A stretch of DNA of 64,000 nt from Bilabrum cf. latius (taxonomy: Eukaryota > Bigyra: Bicosoecida > Bigyra > Bicosoecida): assembly GCA_965178125.1 (NCBI GenBank), contig CBCXTV010000001.1:124001-188000 (forward strand). The letters are read 5' to 3'. How positions within the stretch are numbered: position 1 is the stretch's first letter; the number at the start of each line of letters is the position of its first letter. A program made the translations under genes and the position numbers. This document shows positions 39,790-51,571 of this stretch, piece after piece. The notes beneath the pieces are model-generated. The model was not told where the DNA came from, searched no databases, and worked only from the letters and a program-made list of their open reading frames with translations.

Positions 39790-40980
39790 ATGATGTCTGA
39801 GGAGAAACCGTCTGAAAGCATTGCTGTTTCCTTGGGAGACGGCCGCAATCTTCGTGGGCGTCGAGGCGCCGGTGATATGGGAAACGAGGGCGGCATGTTG
39901 GCGCGCGAGGTCGACGCGCCGGCGGAGCACGCCGGCGCGGCGGCAAGCGTCGATGATTCGGGCGGCCCCCACATCGAGAGCGGCGGCGCGGAGGCGGCGT
40001 CCACGGGGATGCTCGGAGAGGAGAGCGGCAAGGCAGCGCCGAAGGAGGACGCCGAAGACGACGGCGGCAAGAAGACGGAGGAGGAGGATGCTCGCGGCGG
40101 TGGACGTGCTGTGGTGCCCGGAGGTAATGACGACGTATGGACCGACGCAGCAGCTTGGAAGGCGGGTGGCGGCGTGGCAGCCGGGGCGGTCTCTGGCGCT
40201 GATAGCTGGGCTCTATGGGGGACCCCTGCGAAGTCGTCATGGGGGGAGACGTACGTGCCGCGGCAGGTCGCGTCGGAGCCGGCGGAGGAGGCGACATGGA
40301 CTTGCAACGCGTGCCAGTGCTGCAAGCCCCGGTCGGCGTACTTCAAGAAGTGGAAGGACTGGATCCAACCAGTTTGCCGGGTGTGTTGCGACAAGTTCGA
40401 CAACGCGACGCCGTGGTGGGTGTGGTGCAAGAACTGCAAAAACGAGTATCCGGCGTACCGATTTCCCCAGATCCGCCGGAAGAAGGAGAACTTGCGCTAT
40501 TTCTTCCCTGAGGACTGGTGCGCGAAGTGCCTGGTTGCGCGTGGCTGGAGTCTCCATGATGTCCGTTCCTCTGCGGGTGAAGCGAAGCGTTGGGTGCCAA
40601 AAGCTGGCGCGAATACCGGTGACGGCGACAACGACGCTCGTGCTCCCGCACGCGACGAGCTTCCTGCAGGAGGCGCCGCCTCCTGCAGCAACGCCGTGCA
40701 TCAGAGTTCTTCGCGTGACGAGGCCTTGGATGACATCAACCGGGCCATGGAGCTTCTCCGGAATGCGGAGAAATTCATCTCCGCGATGCCATCGTGCATG
40801 CAGTGTGCGGTGCAGGACCAGTTGATGCAGGGCATCGTCAAAGACCAGGCCCTCTTGGATATCTTCTCCGGCAAGATAACGGACTGGATCAAATACCATC
40901 CGGCCACTCTTGGGGCGATCCAATCCTATCGAAACGCATGGCTGTGGGCCGACGGAATGGCTCATGGTTGTCGAGGATGA
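39790..40980 (+). CDS. Gene B', chimeric paralogue, copy 2
   Basis: Translation identical to 12595-13785 from the ATG onward. The base eight positions before the start (39782) is C, as in the B leader; in copy 1 (12587) it is T. Confidence 0.55.
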   Translation: MMSEEKPSESIAVSLGDGRNLRGRRGAGDMGNEGGMLAREVDAPAEHAGAAASVDDSGGPHIESGGAEAASTGMLGEESGKAAPKEDAEDDGGKKTEEEDARGGGRAVVPGGNDDVWTDAAAWKAGGGVAAGAVSGADSWALWGTPAKSSWGETYVPRQVASEPAEEATWTCNACQCCKPRSAYFKKWKDWIQPVCRVCCDKFDNATPWWVWCKNCKNEYPAYRFPQIRRKKENLRYFFPEDWCAKCLVARGWSLHDVRSSAGEAKRWVPKAGANTGDGDNDARAPARDELPAGGAASCSNAVHQSSSRDEALDDINRAMELLRNAEKFISAMPSCMQCAVQDQLMQGIVKDQALLDIFSGKITDWIKYHPATLGAIQSYRNAWLWADGMAHGCRG

Positions 40981-41585
40981 TATCGAACCTCGCGAAGCAT
41001 GCGTGGATCGGCTACTCGTAGTTCTTCACGCCATCGCGAAACCCCAAGGTGACGCAGATGGCCATGTTAGCGGGGTCAGAAGCACCGAGAATGGTCAGCC
41101 TCCAGCGCGGAAACTCACCTCATGCACAACTGCGAGCGCCTCTTGGACGTGCGGACCTATCCGGCGCACTGGGTAGACAACACATTTGTGGTCCCCTTCC
41201 ACGTGGGCATGGGCCTAAAGTGGTATCTCATCAGCCCGGAGGGGAGGAAGGCGCTCCTGAAGATGCGGATCCCGAACCGAAGCTTCGAACGCTGCGTCTG
41301 GCGCCGCATCTTCGACACGTTCCAAGGGCCGGTATGTAATGTCCGTCGTGATGTCCGTGTGCGCGGCCCTGAGTTGGGGGGTTGTCTCGTCTGGGAAAAA
41401 ACAGAGCGCGTGCCCATCTCCTACGAAGACTTGTGCGGTGTTCACGAGCACGCCGGCGAAACCTCGAGTTTTGGCATCAAGATCGTGTCGCGGCCAGGCT
41501 GTACGACGGCGGCAAGAAGACGGAGAAGGAGGATGCTCACGGTATCGCCCTGATCATCTGCACGACTTCGTGGGGCTCCATGACG
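40953..41585 (+). pseudogene. Broken fragments of F, E, B and H, copy 2
   Basis: Same as 13758-14390. Confidence 0.82.
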
Positions 41586-42319
41586 TAACGGCGAGCGAGA
41601 ACATTGACTGGTGGCGTGGCTGGAGGATCTCGGGAACACACGGCGGGCGAGCCGTTTTTCAAAAGGAGCACGGGTCCTTCGGGACGCCATTTCACTTACG
41701 GCGGGCGAGCCGTTTTCCGAATGGTGCGGGGGTCCTACTGATGCACACGGCGATCGCTGGTTCACTCACGGCGGGCGAGCCGTTTTCCGAATGGTGCGGA
41801 GTCCTCCAGATGACCACGGTGATGGGTGGCAGCATGTCATAGGCGCGCCGTCGGAAGCTTCCCCTTCGAGTGATGCCTAAAACTGAGAAACCTGGAGATC
41901 CTAGCATCGTATGGAGGCAAGAGGTAACACCTTGGGGTCCGTTCTCCGCTTCAATTCCTGTCCCAAATCCGATTCCCATTTCGAGACCGAAAAAGGTGAC
42001 CCGGAAAACGACGGTACTTATTTCTGAACCGTTTTCCGGACGCTTTCCGGGTCTCCCATGTGACCGCTTTTTGCGTACCGAAACACGTTCCGCGCGTGAG
42101 GAGCAGATGCGGATCTCCGCGGGGTCCTATTTGTGTCTTTTTTCGGGGACGAAATCGGGCGCACTTCTCGTGCCGATTTGTGGTCGTCTCTGAAACCGGC
42201 TGCGAGTCGGGAAAGGTGCCCGAGATGCTTGTGTCCTTGGCTTCGTATTTCTCCGCATATTCTTCAAACGCGGGCGGCAGTGGCTCCTGCGCGGGAGCTT
42301 CCCGAGTGGGTCCGTCGTG

Positions 42320-42516
42320 CAGTGCGCTGGGTAGGTCCGCAGGTCAAGGAGGCGCTCGCAGTTATAGACGTAGGTGGAGTTTGCGAGCTGCCGGCCGACA
42401 TGCTCATGTGGTGACCGGAGGTCACCACATGAGCATGTCGGCCGGCAGCTCGCAAACCCCACCTGCGTCTATAACTGCGAACGCCTCCTTGACCTGCGGA
42501 CCTACCCAGCGCACTG
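42320..42516. repeat. 197-bp palindrome, copy 2
   Basis: Same as 15125-15321, with the centre at 42418. Its intact presence in both full copies argues against a one-off cloning or read artefact. Confidence 0.92.
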
Positions 42517-42598
42517 AGCAGACAACGCATTTGTGGTCCCCCTCCACGTCGGCATGGGCTTGAAGTGGTACCTCAGGAGGATTTCACTTGCGCCGGCC

Positions 42599-43507
42599 CC
42601 CAGGATTTCGCCAAAAATGGCCGATCCGCACAAGGAATTTAAGTTGCGGCGACACAGCTCGGACCCTGGCTTTTTTTTGGCTGTTTCGGGGCCCCAAGAG
42701 GGCTCCCGGCCCCAAAAAGGGCAAAACGCGAGGTTGTGGTGGAAAAAATGGGCCCCAAGGAGTCTCCAAACGACGCAAAACGCCACGTTGTGGTGGATTT
42801 TAGAGCCCCTAAATCGCCCAAAAAAGACGCAAAACGCCACGTGGTGGTGGATTTTAGAGCCCCTAAATCGCCAAAAAAGACGCAAAACGCCACGTTGTAG
42901 TGGATTTTAGAGCCCCTAAATCGCCCAAAAAAGACGCAAAACGCCACGTTGTGGTGTTTTTTTTGAGCGTTTTCGGGGGGCTCGGAAGGGGACCCCCCCA
43001 GGATTTGGCCAAAAATGGCCGATCCACACAAGGACTTTAAGTTGCGGCGACACAGTTCGGGCCCCGGTTTGTTTTTGCGGTTTGGGGGCCCCGAGAGGGC
43101 TCCCGGCCCCAAAAAGGGCAAAACGCGAGGTTGTGGTGGAAAAATGGGCCCCAGGCAGCCCCAAACGACGCAAAACGCCACGTTGTGGTGGATTTTAGAG
43201 CCCTAAATCGCCCAAAAAAGACGCAAAACGCCACGTTGTCGTGGATTTTAGAGCCCTAAATCGCCCCAAAGAGACGCAAAACGCCACGTTGTAGTGGATT
43301 TTAGAGCCCCTAAACCGCCCTAAAAAGACGCCAAACGCCACGTTGTGGTGTTTTTTTTGAGCGTTTTGGGGGGCCCGGAAGGGGACCCCCCCAGGATTTG
43401 GCCCAAAATGGCCGATCCACACAAGGAATTTAAGTTGCGGCGACACAGTTCGGGCCCCGGGGTTTGTTTTGCTGTTTGGGGGCCCCAAGAGGGCTCCCGG
43501 GAGGCCC
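42599..43507 (+). repeat. Hierarchical repeat field, copy 2
   Basis: Same as 15404-16312, with the same number of small and large units. Confidence 0.9.
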
Positions 43508-46500
43508 TAGAGTGGCCCTTCTCCGCTTCAATTCCTGTCCCAAATCCGATTCCCATTTCGAGACCGAAAAAGGTGACCCGGAAAACGACGGTACTCTCCG
43601 TCACTCCATCTGGCGGCGAAAATTGCCTCAGTTTCCGGTCCCCGATTCCGGGCCCAGGGACCCCCGAAATTCCCGATTCCGCGCAGTGCCGAAAGCTCGA
43701 CATAAACCACAAACACGACACACAACACAACACGATAGCGCCTCCCCACGCGCGGGATTGGGTCCTTCCGCTCGCTGCATGTGAGCTGCAGTGTGTTCTT
43801 GCCGGGAATGTCACTGGAAGTCGCGCTGCAGTCTGCTCAGGGCGCCTTATGACCATGAAGGCGTCTCAGCACCCGCGACGGCAAGAGGGGGCACGCACGA
43901 CGTTGCGAAGCACCCGCCCTGGGTGAAGAAACTGCGTATCCACAGGAGTCACGTTCAGGTGCGCGAGAATTGGAAAGGCGGGGTAACTGGTGCAGAGGAG
44001 CTTGTTCGCAGCGCGGCTTCCACCAGCGCCGCTGACGGTAAGATGCATCGGTCTCGGTACATGAGTCGGCACGGTGTTGCGTGATTGACTTCACGATGCG
44101 GGAGTGTGCAGCCTTCCGCAGCGGGAGAATTGTATCTCCCCACGACCGCCGAAAAAAAAAAGAAGGCTATGCTGGACTCGTTCCAGGGAAGGCTATGCGA
44201 TGAGTATCTCTAGGCGCTTTCCGGAAGACCCACCCACTACACGCTGGTCAGCCCTCCCAAGCGGGAGTGAACCGCGGATCCGCGGGCCCGTGAGCGCTGC
44301 TGCTACGATCATTTCTGCCCGTTTGACTCTCGCCCACTCTTGCCGTGACCAAAGACGCGCAGATCCTTATGACGCATGACACCTCGTCGAGGTGTCGAGA
44401 CTGCCTCACATTCCCGTTACAAAGACCCACAGCACTGCGACAACGAAATCGGTCACGAAGAGAGCAAGAGGCCGCGCACCTGAGCATCACAAAAACCCCG
44501 AGAGACATAAACAACACCGTCCCGTGAAGTCCCTGCGACGAGGGGATGCTAAGCGGCTCCCACGGCGGCTCCTCTGCGGGAAAAGCTGCCGCAGACCTCG
44601 AGATGGGATGCACATGACTGCGAAGATTGCGGAACTCGTCCGAAGCCGGTCGCACGAGGGTCACAGCGAATGGAGGCATATCTATGAAATAGAGTCTGCG
44701 TGCAAAGCAGCATTCCAACGATCGTCCGCATTCTTCCGAGCAAATCCTTGGGAGCACACATCCTGCGGACGACATCTCTTTTCTATCCACCCCAGCGTAC
44801 TCCCCGCACACACTTCTCGCGAATGATTGAGAATTCTGTGCGGCACATGTAATATCAGGCTACCATGATACGCGGAATGGCGTGCTATTGCTCGCACGTT
44901 CGTGCGCCCCCTTCCGAATGCGCTTACCACATCACTATGTTCGTCGGCAACCGTATACACCGTAGGGGTCTTCCCTCCGACACCAAGCGTACACGACTGG
45001 CCGTAATAGCGCAGCGTAGATGTTTCGGACGTCGCCCAGGACAAGTGTCGACGCCCGGTTCGTCACGATCACTACGTGTGCACTTCACTCACCGCCCTCC
45101 AGCCGCTAGACTTCTTTTGGAGCGCGACATCCTACGACGCGCTATGACACGTAGCCGTAAACCGCAGACGGCCTCGCGTTCACTGCTTGCAGCGCAAGAG
45201 CGTGAACAAGAACCGCCCGCGTGGCACACCTTCGCAGGCGCGGAAGACAAAAAGTTCCTTCTAAGCTTGTATTCGGGTCCGAAAGCCAAATTCCACTTCG
45301 GGGTCGAGAAGGGCGACCCGGGAAATCACCGTACGCTCTGTGAATCCATTTCCCGGGGAAAGTCCCCGAGTTCCCGCTACCCGGTCCCAGGCCCAGCGAC
45401 CCAGGAAAGTTCCCGTCCCCCCGCATGCGGAAACCTCCCACGAAGCACGCCCACCTCACGCTTCACACGCAAAAGTCCAGGAGTCAAATCCATTCCGGAC
45501 CCAGCAGTTCACCCCCCGTGACGATTGGGAAAGGCTCTTGCACACACCTTCTCGTCCGAGCAGTCTATGGAGCACACACCTGTCTTCGTTGCCTTTTCCG
45601 GCCAAAAATGCAGGGAGTTCGAAGGGGAAGTAGCAAGCGCGGAAGACCGCTTTCGAAACGCAGGTGCTCAGGGAAAAACAACCAGAGCGTCCCTGATCCT
45701 CGGCAGAGCCGTCCAGGAGGGACGGGCACGGACGGGCATCGCAGATCTTGCAGCGCCACCATTCGCCGGGATGGGCGACCGGACGAGGGCGACCACAAGT
45801 ACGTAGCGTGCGACGTCCGTCAGTCGCCATGTTGCGCTGATTCGCTTTCGCGGCACGACTTCCAGGGCCGGCCTTACTCACTCCTCGGAGTCCGCGTGTG
45901 GATTCTCCCCTGCGCATGATCTGCCGCTCTAGATGCTACACAAAGATCCCGCTCGGATGACCCCCTCTGTGCATTCTGCAAGATTTTACGCGCCTCCATT
46001 CAATGCGCGAAGCATGCACCGCAGCAGTCTGAGTCCGGTGACCACCTTCAATAGCGTGGGACAAATTCCGTCCGCGATGTGCATTCGGGCATGCTCCCCT
46101 TTCCGAGTCTCTGTGACCCGTAGTGCGTCCGCGGCCAACGACTCAGGACTCCACGATGGTACGCACGAGTTGCATTCCTTGCACGAAGCGTGCGGAGAGA
46201 AAGCGATGCTCAGACATCGAGGCGCTTGGAGGGTCTGCACGCGACATGCTTCGAGAGGCCATGCAAACATGCGAAACCAGAACTGAGGTTCCTCATCGTT
46301 CCTGCTGTCGAGCGCTCAATTGGGGCATCGGATCAGGACGAAGCTCGCGAAGAGAGGGCGCGGGTGTCCCCATCCAAAAATCCGCCGCCTTCAAGGCTCA
46401 TGTTCCCGGATCCTGCATTCGCGAGTTTCGGGAGCAGAAGTGCAAGATCGCCGCTGGACACACAGCGCATGCCATTTCCCGTCTCTGGAGATGTCGGGCT

Positions 46501-46541
46501 TCCAGGCGCAATTCGGACACCATCGCCAGGACCTCGGGAAG

Positions 46542-49052
46542 ATGACATGTCTGCTGATCTGCAGGGAAGAGTCCCGCTTCGAGGAGTGGCGACAAAAAAA
46601 AGGGGCGCGAGAACTCCACGAGCACATGGGAGCGGTCCTTCGGCTCCCCAATCCAGTGTTTCCGCAGACCGACAGGGACCCAGATGGACGCGACATCGTC
46701 AAAGACCAGGCCCTCTTGGATATCTTCTCCGGCAAGATAACGGACTGGAGCAAATACAATCCGGCCACTGTTGGGGCGATCCAATCCCATCGAAACGCAT
46801 GGCTGTGGGCTGAGAACCACACGCCGACGGAATGGCTCATGGTTGTCGAAGATGATATCGAACCTCGCGAAGCATGCGTGGATCGGCTACTCGTAGTTCT
46901 TCACGCCATCGCGAAAAACCCCAAGGTGACGCAGATGGCCATGTTAGCGGGGTCAGAAGCACCGAGAATGGTCACCCTCCAGCACGAAAACTCCACCTCC
47001 ATCCACAATTGCGAGCGCCTCTTGGACGTGCGGACCTATCCGGCGCACTGGGTAGACAACACATTTGTGGTCCCCTACCACGTCGGCATGGGCCTAAAGT
47101 GGTATCTCATCAGCCCGGAGGGGAGGAAGGCGCTCCTGAAGATGCGGATCCCGAACCGAAGCTTCGAACGCTGCGTCTGGCGCCGCCTCTTCGACACGTT
47201 CCAAGGGCCGGTATGGAAGTGGGGAGATTGCCTCCGCATGACATCTGTGCTGGCAGCCAGCCCGGTCCTCGCATCGACTCCCGAGAGCATGGACACGGAG
47301 TGGGGGGGCTCGGGACGACGAAGTGCGGATGCAGGGCACAGTATGAAACCGTACATAATGGTCGACCCGAGTGACGACTGGACTCTTGGCGAGCGATTAA
47401 ACACATTGTCCGTCGTGATGTCCGTGTGCGCGGCCCTGAGTTGGGGGGTTGTCCTCGTCTGGGAAAAAACAGAGCGCGTGCCCATCTCCTACGAAGACTT
47501 GTGCGGTGTTCACGAGCACGCCGGCGAAACCAACACGTTCGTCCACCTCCTCCAGGACAAACGCGGCGGGTCGTATTCGTACTTCCTGAGGTACGGAGAC
47601 ATCCGCATCCACGTGGTGCAGCCGATGATGTGCATCCCCACCCTCGACAGAATGCTCGACATGGTAGCCCTGAAGAGGCCCAAGATGAACACCCTGCCTC
47701 CCTTGAAATGGCAGACCGCTCGATGGATCCAAGTCAAGCAGAAGTGGATCGATAAACTCCACACGGAGATGCCGGGGGCCGAGCTGCCCTCATGGCTGGA
47801 GTGGCCACCCTCAACCCACGCGCTTGTCCTCTGCGACGACAGGGACTTGGCGGCGCACTGCCTCGAGGGGAGATGCCAAAAGGAGCAGCAGGAGTGGATG
47901 AACGACGGGAAGGACAACAGCATCCAGCACTACATCCTTGAGGCAAAGCAAGCGCTGCAGAACGAGTTGGAAGACATCCTAAAGGGGGACAGCAGCTCAC
48001 GCCTCGTCGTGATCCGCATGACAACCAAACTGCTGGGACAGGTCTGGGTGGACATGATGAAGCACCTCACGAAGCAGTTCGGGAAGCGCATCATAACGCC
48101 AACGTTCCTCCTCCCGAAAATGATCCCCAAAAGGAGGCACGACGAAAAGAACCCGAGTGATGATTGGATTACTTGGGGAGCATCCTTGGCGAAAACCGTG
48201 GGCCTCCTCACGCTCATACCTCCGATGCAAGTGCACTATCCCATCATGAGCTGGACCGTGGCCTGGAACCACTTCATGTTTAAGGGCAGGACTGCCACGG
48301 ACACCGTGATCCCAGACGTCATCCGAACTCTGTACGCTCCGCACAAGAGCAACAGGAAGCAGCTCCTCAAGAACGGCCCGCTGTGCCAGACGAGGCGCGC
48401 CGTGCTGGACTCGCCCGCACTGCGGGACATTGCGAACAACTACTCAAGGGCCAAGGACAAGACCTATAACCTCTTGAGTTATTCCAAATGGTTTGCCGAA
48501 GAAGCCATGTGGCACATGATCAAGTACGCGGAAAGCACGCAGTGCATCGTCGACCCGTTCGTGAGCCGCCAGTGCCAAAAGGTCTTCGAGCACATCCCCT
48601 CGGACGACATCGGCCATGCGGACGCCCGGCTCCGGTACAACCTTCAGGATGCCGACGACCGAGGTTACCGCTTCAACGCGGGGCATCTCTACACCGCGGT
48701 GCAGGGCATCAAAACGGTGAACATCGCATACAACAAGTGGCTCACCGAGCAGGCACAGAGTCATTCCGAATGGAGCTGGGGCAAAACGTTCATCAAGCTT
48801 GTGATCAACCAGTGGCGGCAGCAGCAGGGCAGTGAGCCGTATGACGTGGACGAGGAGGACTACGTGAGCCTTCCGCGGACCTTCCACGGGAATTCGTTGA
48901 AGCTCGCGAGGAGCGTAAGCCTCCAGGACACGAGATCCTGCTCCAGATCGTCCTCATCCTATTCCAGGTCGCCCTCCACCAACAGGACTGAGGCACAGCC
49001 TTCGAAGAGAGCGCGCCTGACCCCGGCACCCGGCGTAAAGCACGAGCCCTGA
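46542..49052 (+). CDS. Gene F, GT25-like glycosyltransferase, copy 2
   Basis: Same as 19347-21857 except for one amino-acid change, Arg to His at residue 148 (base 46984). The acidic triad and all other motifs are unchanged. Confidence 0.72.
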   Translation: MTCLLICREESRFEEWRQKKGARELHEHMGAVLRLPNPVFPQTDRDPDGRDIVKDQALLDIFSGKITDWSKYNPATVGAIQSHRNAWLWAENHTPTEWLMVVEDDIEPREACVDRLLVVLHAIAKNPKVTQMAMLAGSEAPRMVTLQHENSTSIHNCERLLDVRTYPAHWVDNTFVVPYHVGMGLKWYLISPEGRKALLKMRIPNRSFERCVWRRLFDTFQGPVWKWGDCLRMTSVLAASPVLASTPESMDTEWGGSGRRSADAGHSMKPYIMVDPSDDWTLGERLNTLSVVMSVCAALSWGVVLVWEKTERVPISYEDLCGVHEHAGETNTFVHLLQDKRGGSYSYFLRYGDIRIHVVQPMMCIPTLDRMLDMVALKRPKMNTLPPLKWQTARWIQVKQKWIDKLHTEMPGAELPSWLEWPPSTHALVLCDDRDLAAHCLEGRCQKEQQEWMNDGKDNSIQHYILEAKQALQNELEDILKGDSSSRLVVIRMTTKLLGQVWVDMMKHLTKQFGKRIITPTFLLPKMIPKRRHDEKNPSDDWITWGASLAKTVGLLTLIPPMQVHYPIMSWTVAWNHFMFKGRTATDTVIPDVIRTLYAPHKSNRKQLLKNGPLCQTRRAVLDSPALRDIANNYSRAKDKTYNLLSYSKWFAEEAMWHMIKYAESTQCIVDPFVSRQCQKVFEHIPSDDIGHADARLRYNLQDADDRGYRFNAGHLYTAVQGIKTVNIAYNKWLTEQAQSHSEWSWGKTFIKLVINQWRQQQGSEPYDVDEEDYVSLPRTFHGNSLKLARSVSLQDTRSCSRSSSSYSRSPSTNRTEAQPSKRARLTPAPGVKHEP

Positions 49053-49926
49053 CGACGAAATGCCGCAGAACAGCGCGTTGCGGGGAGACAAAGCTCCGCG
49101 GGCAACAGCAGAAGGCCGCCGAGCGCCGGAGTTGGAGGGTCACATAGTTCCATCGGTCCCATTCTCTCCGGAAGTCGCATAGCACGTAGAGATCCGCATG
49201 CTCTCGGTGCATGAACGCTGGCAGCACGCAGTGCCAAAGTCGCAAAGCGCTTCAGAGTCACAAGTCCAGAAGTTCTTCTGCCAATGTGTGTCCTCTTCCC
49301 GCTCATGTGTGCATCCTCGGAGGAAGTCTGGAGATGACAGGACCCAGCACGCAGCACATCAGAAGTCCTTTTTTAAAGCGGCATCGTCAGACAAAAATCT
49401 GGAACGCCCTTCCGCAAAAAAGAGTGCTGCCCACAGAAAAAAGGGAAACACCTGAGGCCCCAGAAGCCAAAGGGAGGACCGCGAAGGACGCAGTTTCGAG
49501 GTCACACTTTCCGGGACCAGTTTTGAGCCCAAAAAGGGGTACACAAGAGGAAAACACGATGCGGGAGGCTTGAAATTGTCACCGAAAACGGGCCCAAAAT
49601 TGGGACCCCTTTTTCGCAAATTTCGCAGCATCCAGACGACCCAGAAAGGCTTTCCCAGGCGCCGCCTCGAAGCTCACCTTCTCGCATGCAACCATGACGC
49701 AGCCCCACCTCCTCATGCAGACGCGTCTGAGAGACCCCGCAGTGGAACTTCTCCCATTCTGCGCAGGAAGCACCTCAGTCTACAAGGACCCGCGCACTTC
49801 TTACCGCACCACCTCCATGTGAAAGCACTTCTCGCGGAGTTTTTTTCGGGCCCAGGAATACAGCAACTGCCAGAAGCTTCGCACAGAAAAGCAGCCCACT
49901 CAGGAAGCAAACTCACTGCACACCCC

Positions 49927-50397
49927 ATGGCGAGCGACGCAGAACCGGAGGACGCAATGCGGCTCGACTCCCCTAGAGATGCGGATGCAGCGGCGCCACC
50001 CGAAGCGACGGAGGCAGGATCACAGAAACCAGATCATGCGCAGCAGTTCTTCGAGGAGCCCTGCCCGAAAGACGGACACATGGAAGCGCCAGAGAAGACC
50101 GCCAAGACGGACGAACCTGGCGACACACCCATGTTCGTCGACAAGTGGACGGCAGCGATCACACGCCTTACCGAGGAGCGCAAGGCTCTCAAGCTCGAGC
50201 AGCGGGCTAAAACGAAGGCCATCCGCAAAACCATCCGGCAGAAAAGGCGCACCATGAAGAACGCCAAAAAACTCACAGACGACGAGCTCGCCCAAATCGT
50301 GCTAGACAGGAAGATCTTGCAGTTGGTGCAAAAAGAAGAGATCGCAGCACGCAGCTCCGCCAACTCCTCAACGAGCCAGGCGAAGTCGACCTTGTGA
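49927..50397 (+). CDS. Gene G, basic coiled-coil protein, copy 2
   Basis: Same as 22732-23202 with two amino-acid changes: Pro at residue 55 (base 50090) and Met at residue 69 (base 50131). Confidence 0.55.
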   Translation: MASDAEPEDAMRLDSPRDADAAAPPEATEAGSQKPDHAQQFFEEPCPKDGHMEAPEKTAKTDEPGDTPMFVDKWTAAITRLTEERKALKLEQRAKTKAIRKTIRQKRRTMKNAKKLTDDELAQIVLDRKILQLVQKEEIAARSSANSSTSQAKSTL

Positions 50398-50759
50398 GAA
50401 GCGCTTCCCGTGTTCAGAGAACCGAGGATTACAGATAGACCCCGCGTCACAGAAGCCATCGCAAGAGGGCAGAGCGTCAAGTACAGCGCAGTCTTGACGG
50501 ACACAGATAGCCCGAGCAGCACAAAGCAGCGGATGCGGCTGCCCAGCGGAGTCGCGCACTCGGACAGCATACACGGGACGTGCTGGCAGAAATCACTCAG
50601 TCCGCGAGCACCGTCGTCAAGAGCACGGGAGGGGCAGACTCGACATGCACAACTTTGAAAAACGGGAGGGCACGAAAGGAAGACAAATTTGGCATTAATC
50701 CTTGATTACCCCCGCCCCCCCGTAGAATCAGAGCGAGGAGATATGCTCGGAAGGTCCGG

Positions 50760-51065
50760 GGGGCAGTCGCAGAAAAGTGCACGCGAAAATAAGAGGAAAG
50801 GAGACCCCCCAAACCCACGTAGTGCGACCCTCGGGGGTACCCTCTAAGGTACTAAGAATCCTTCCCCCGAAAATCGCACTACATCGGTCCCTGGCGTCGG
50901 GGAAAGCGGAAAAAAGGGGAGCACTACCGTGAAAAAATCCTGCATTTTACAGGAAAATCGGAGCACTACGTGTCAAAAACTGGGGGTTTTTGAGGTTTTT
51001 TTTCCAGAAAAACGGCATTTTTTTATGTAAAAACCGCGCGAAACGAGCACTACCGAGCACTACAT
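50760..51065. promoter_or_regulatory. Candidate replication origin, copy 2
   Basis: Same iterons and nested stem-loop as 23565-23870, with no base changes seen. Confidence 0.6.
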
Positions 51066-51571
51066 CGCCTCCTCCAGTCGTGTTTCGCATTTTTTTCGCT
51101 GGCCGAAAATGTCTCCGAAGGCGCTGCCTCGAGGGGGGGTTCCGATGGCTGATTTTGGGCGTTCTGTTGTCGATTTCGCGTGCATTTCAGGTTGTCGGCG
51201 AGGCCTTTTTGGCGTATGTCGCAGTTCGGATGCCCTCGAACGTCGTGTCTCATGTGGTATTCGCCGGTTTCTATGTTGGAGAAGGCGGTCGGTCGATCAT
51301 CCTCTCTGGCAGGCTCCGAAGTGCGTTTGTGATCGTGCTAATTGCAACGCCATGCTTTCCTTCGTTGGCTTCGAGAATCCTTCCCTCGGAAGCGGTAGTA
51401 CCTCGCCCAGGGCGGCACGAGCTGCAGACTCAGCTGCCTCGGTGCTCATGTGTGTCCCGTGTCAGCAGTTTCGGTGTTACGAACAGCAAGGATTCTGGGC
51501 ATTGCGTGTCGGAGGCAAGTGTTCTATCTTGAGGCATTCCGCGATTCGTCGAAGGATTATTTGCGCAAATA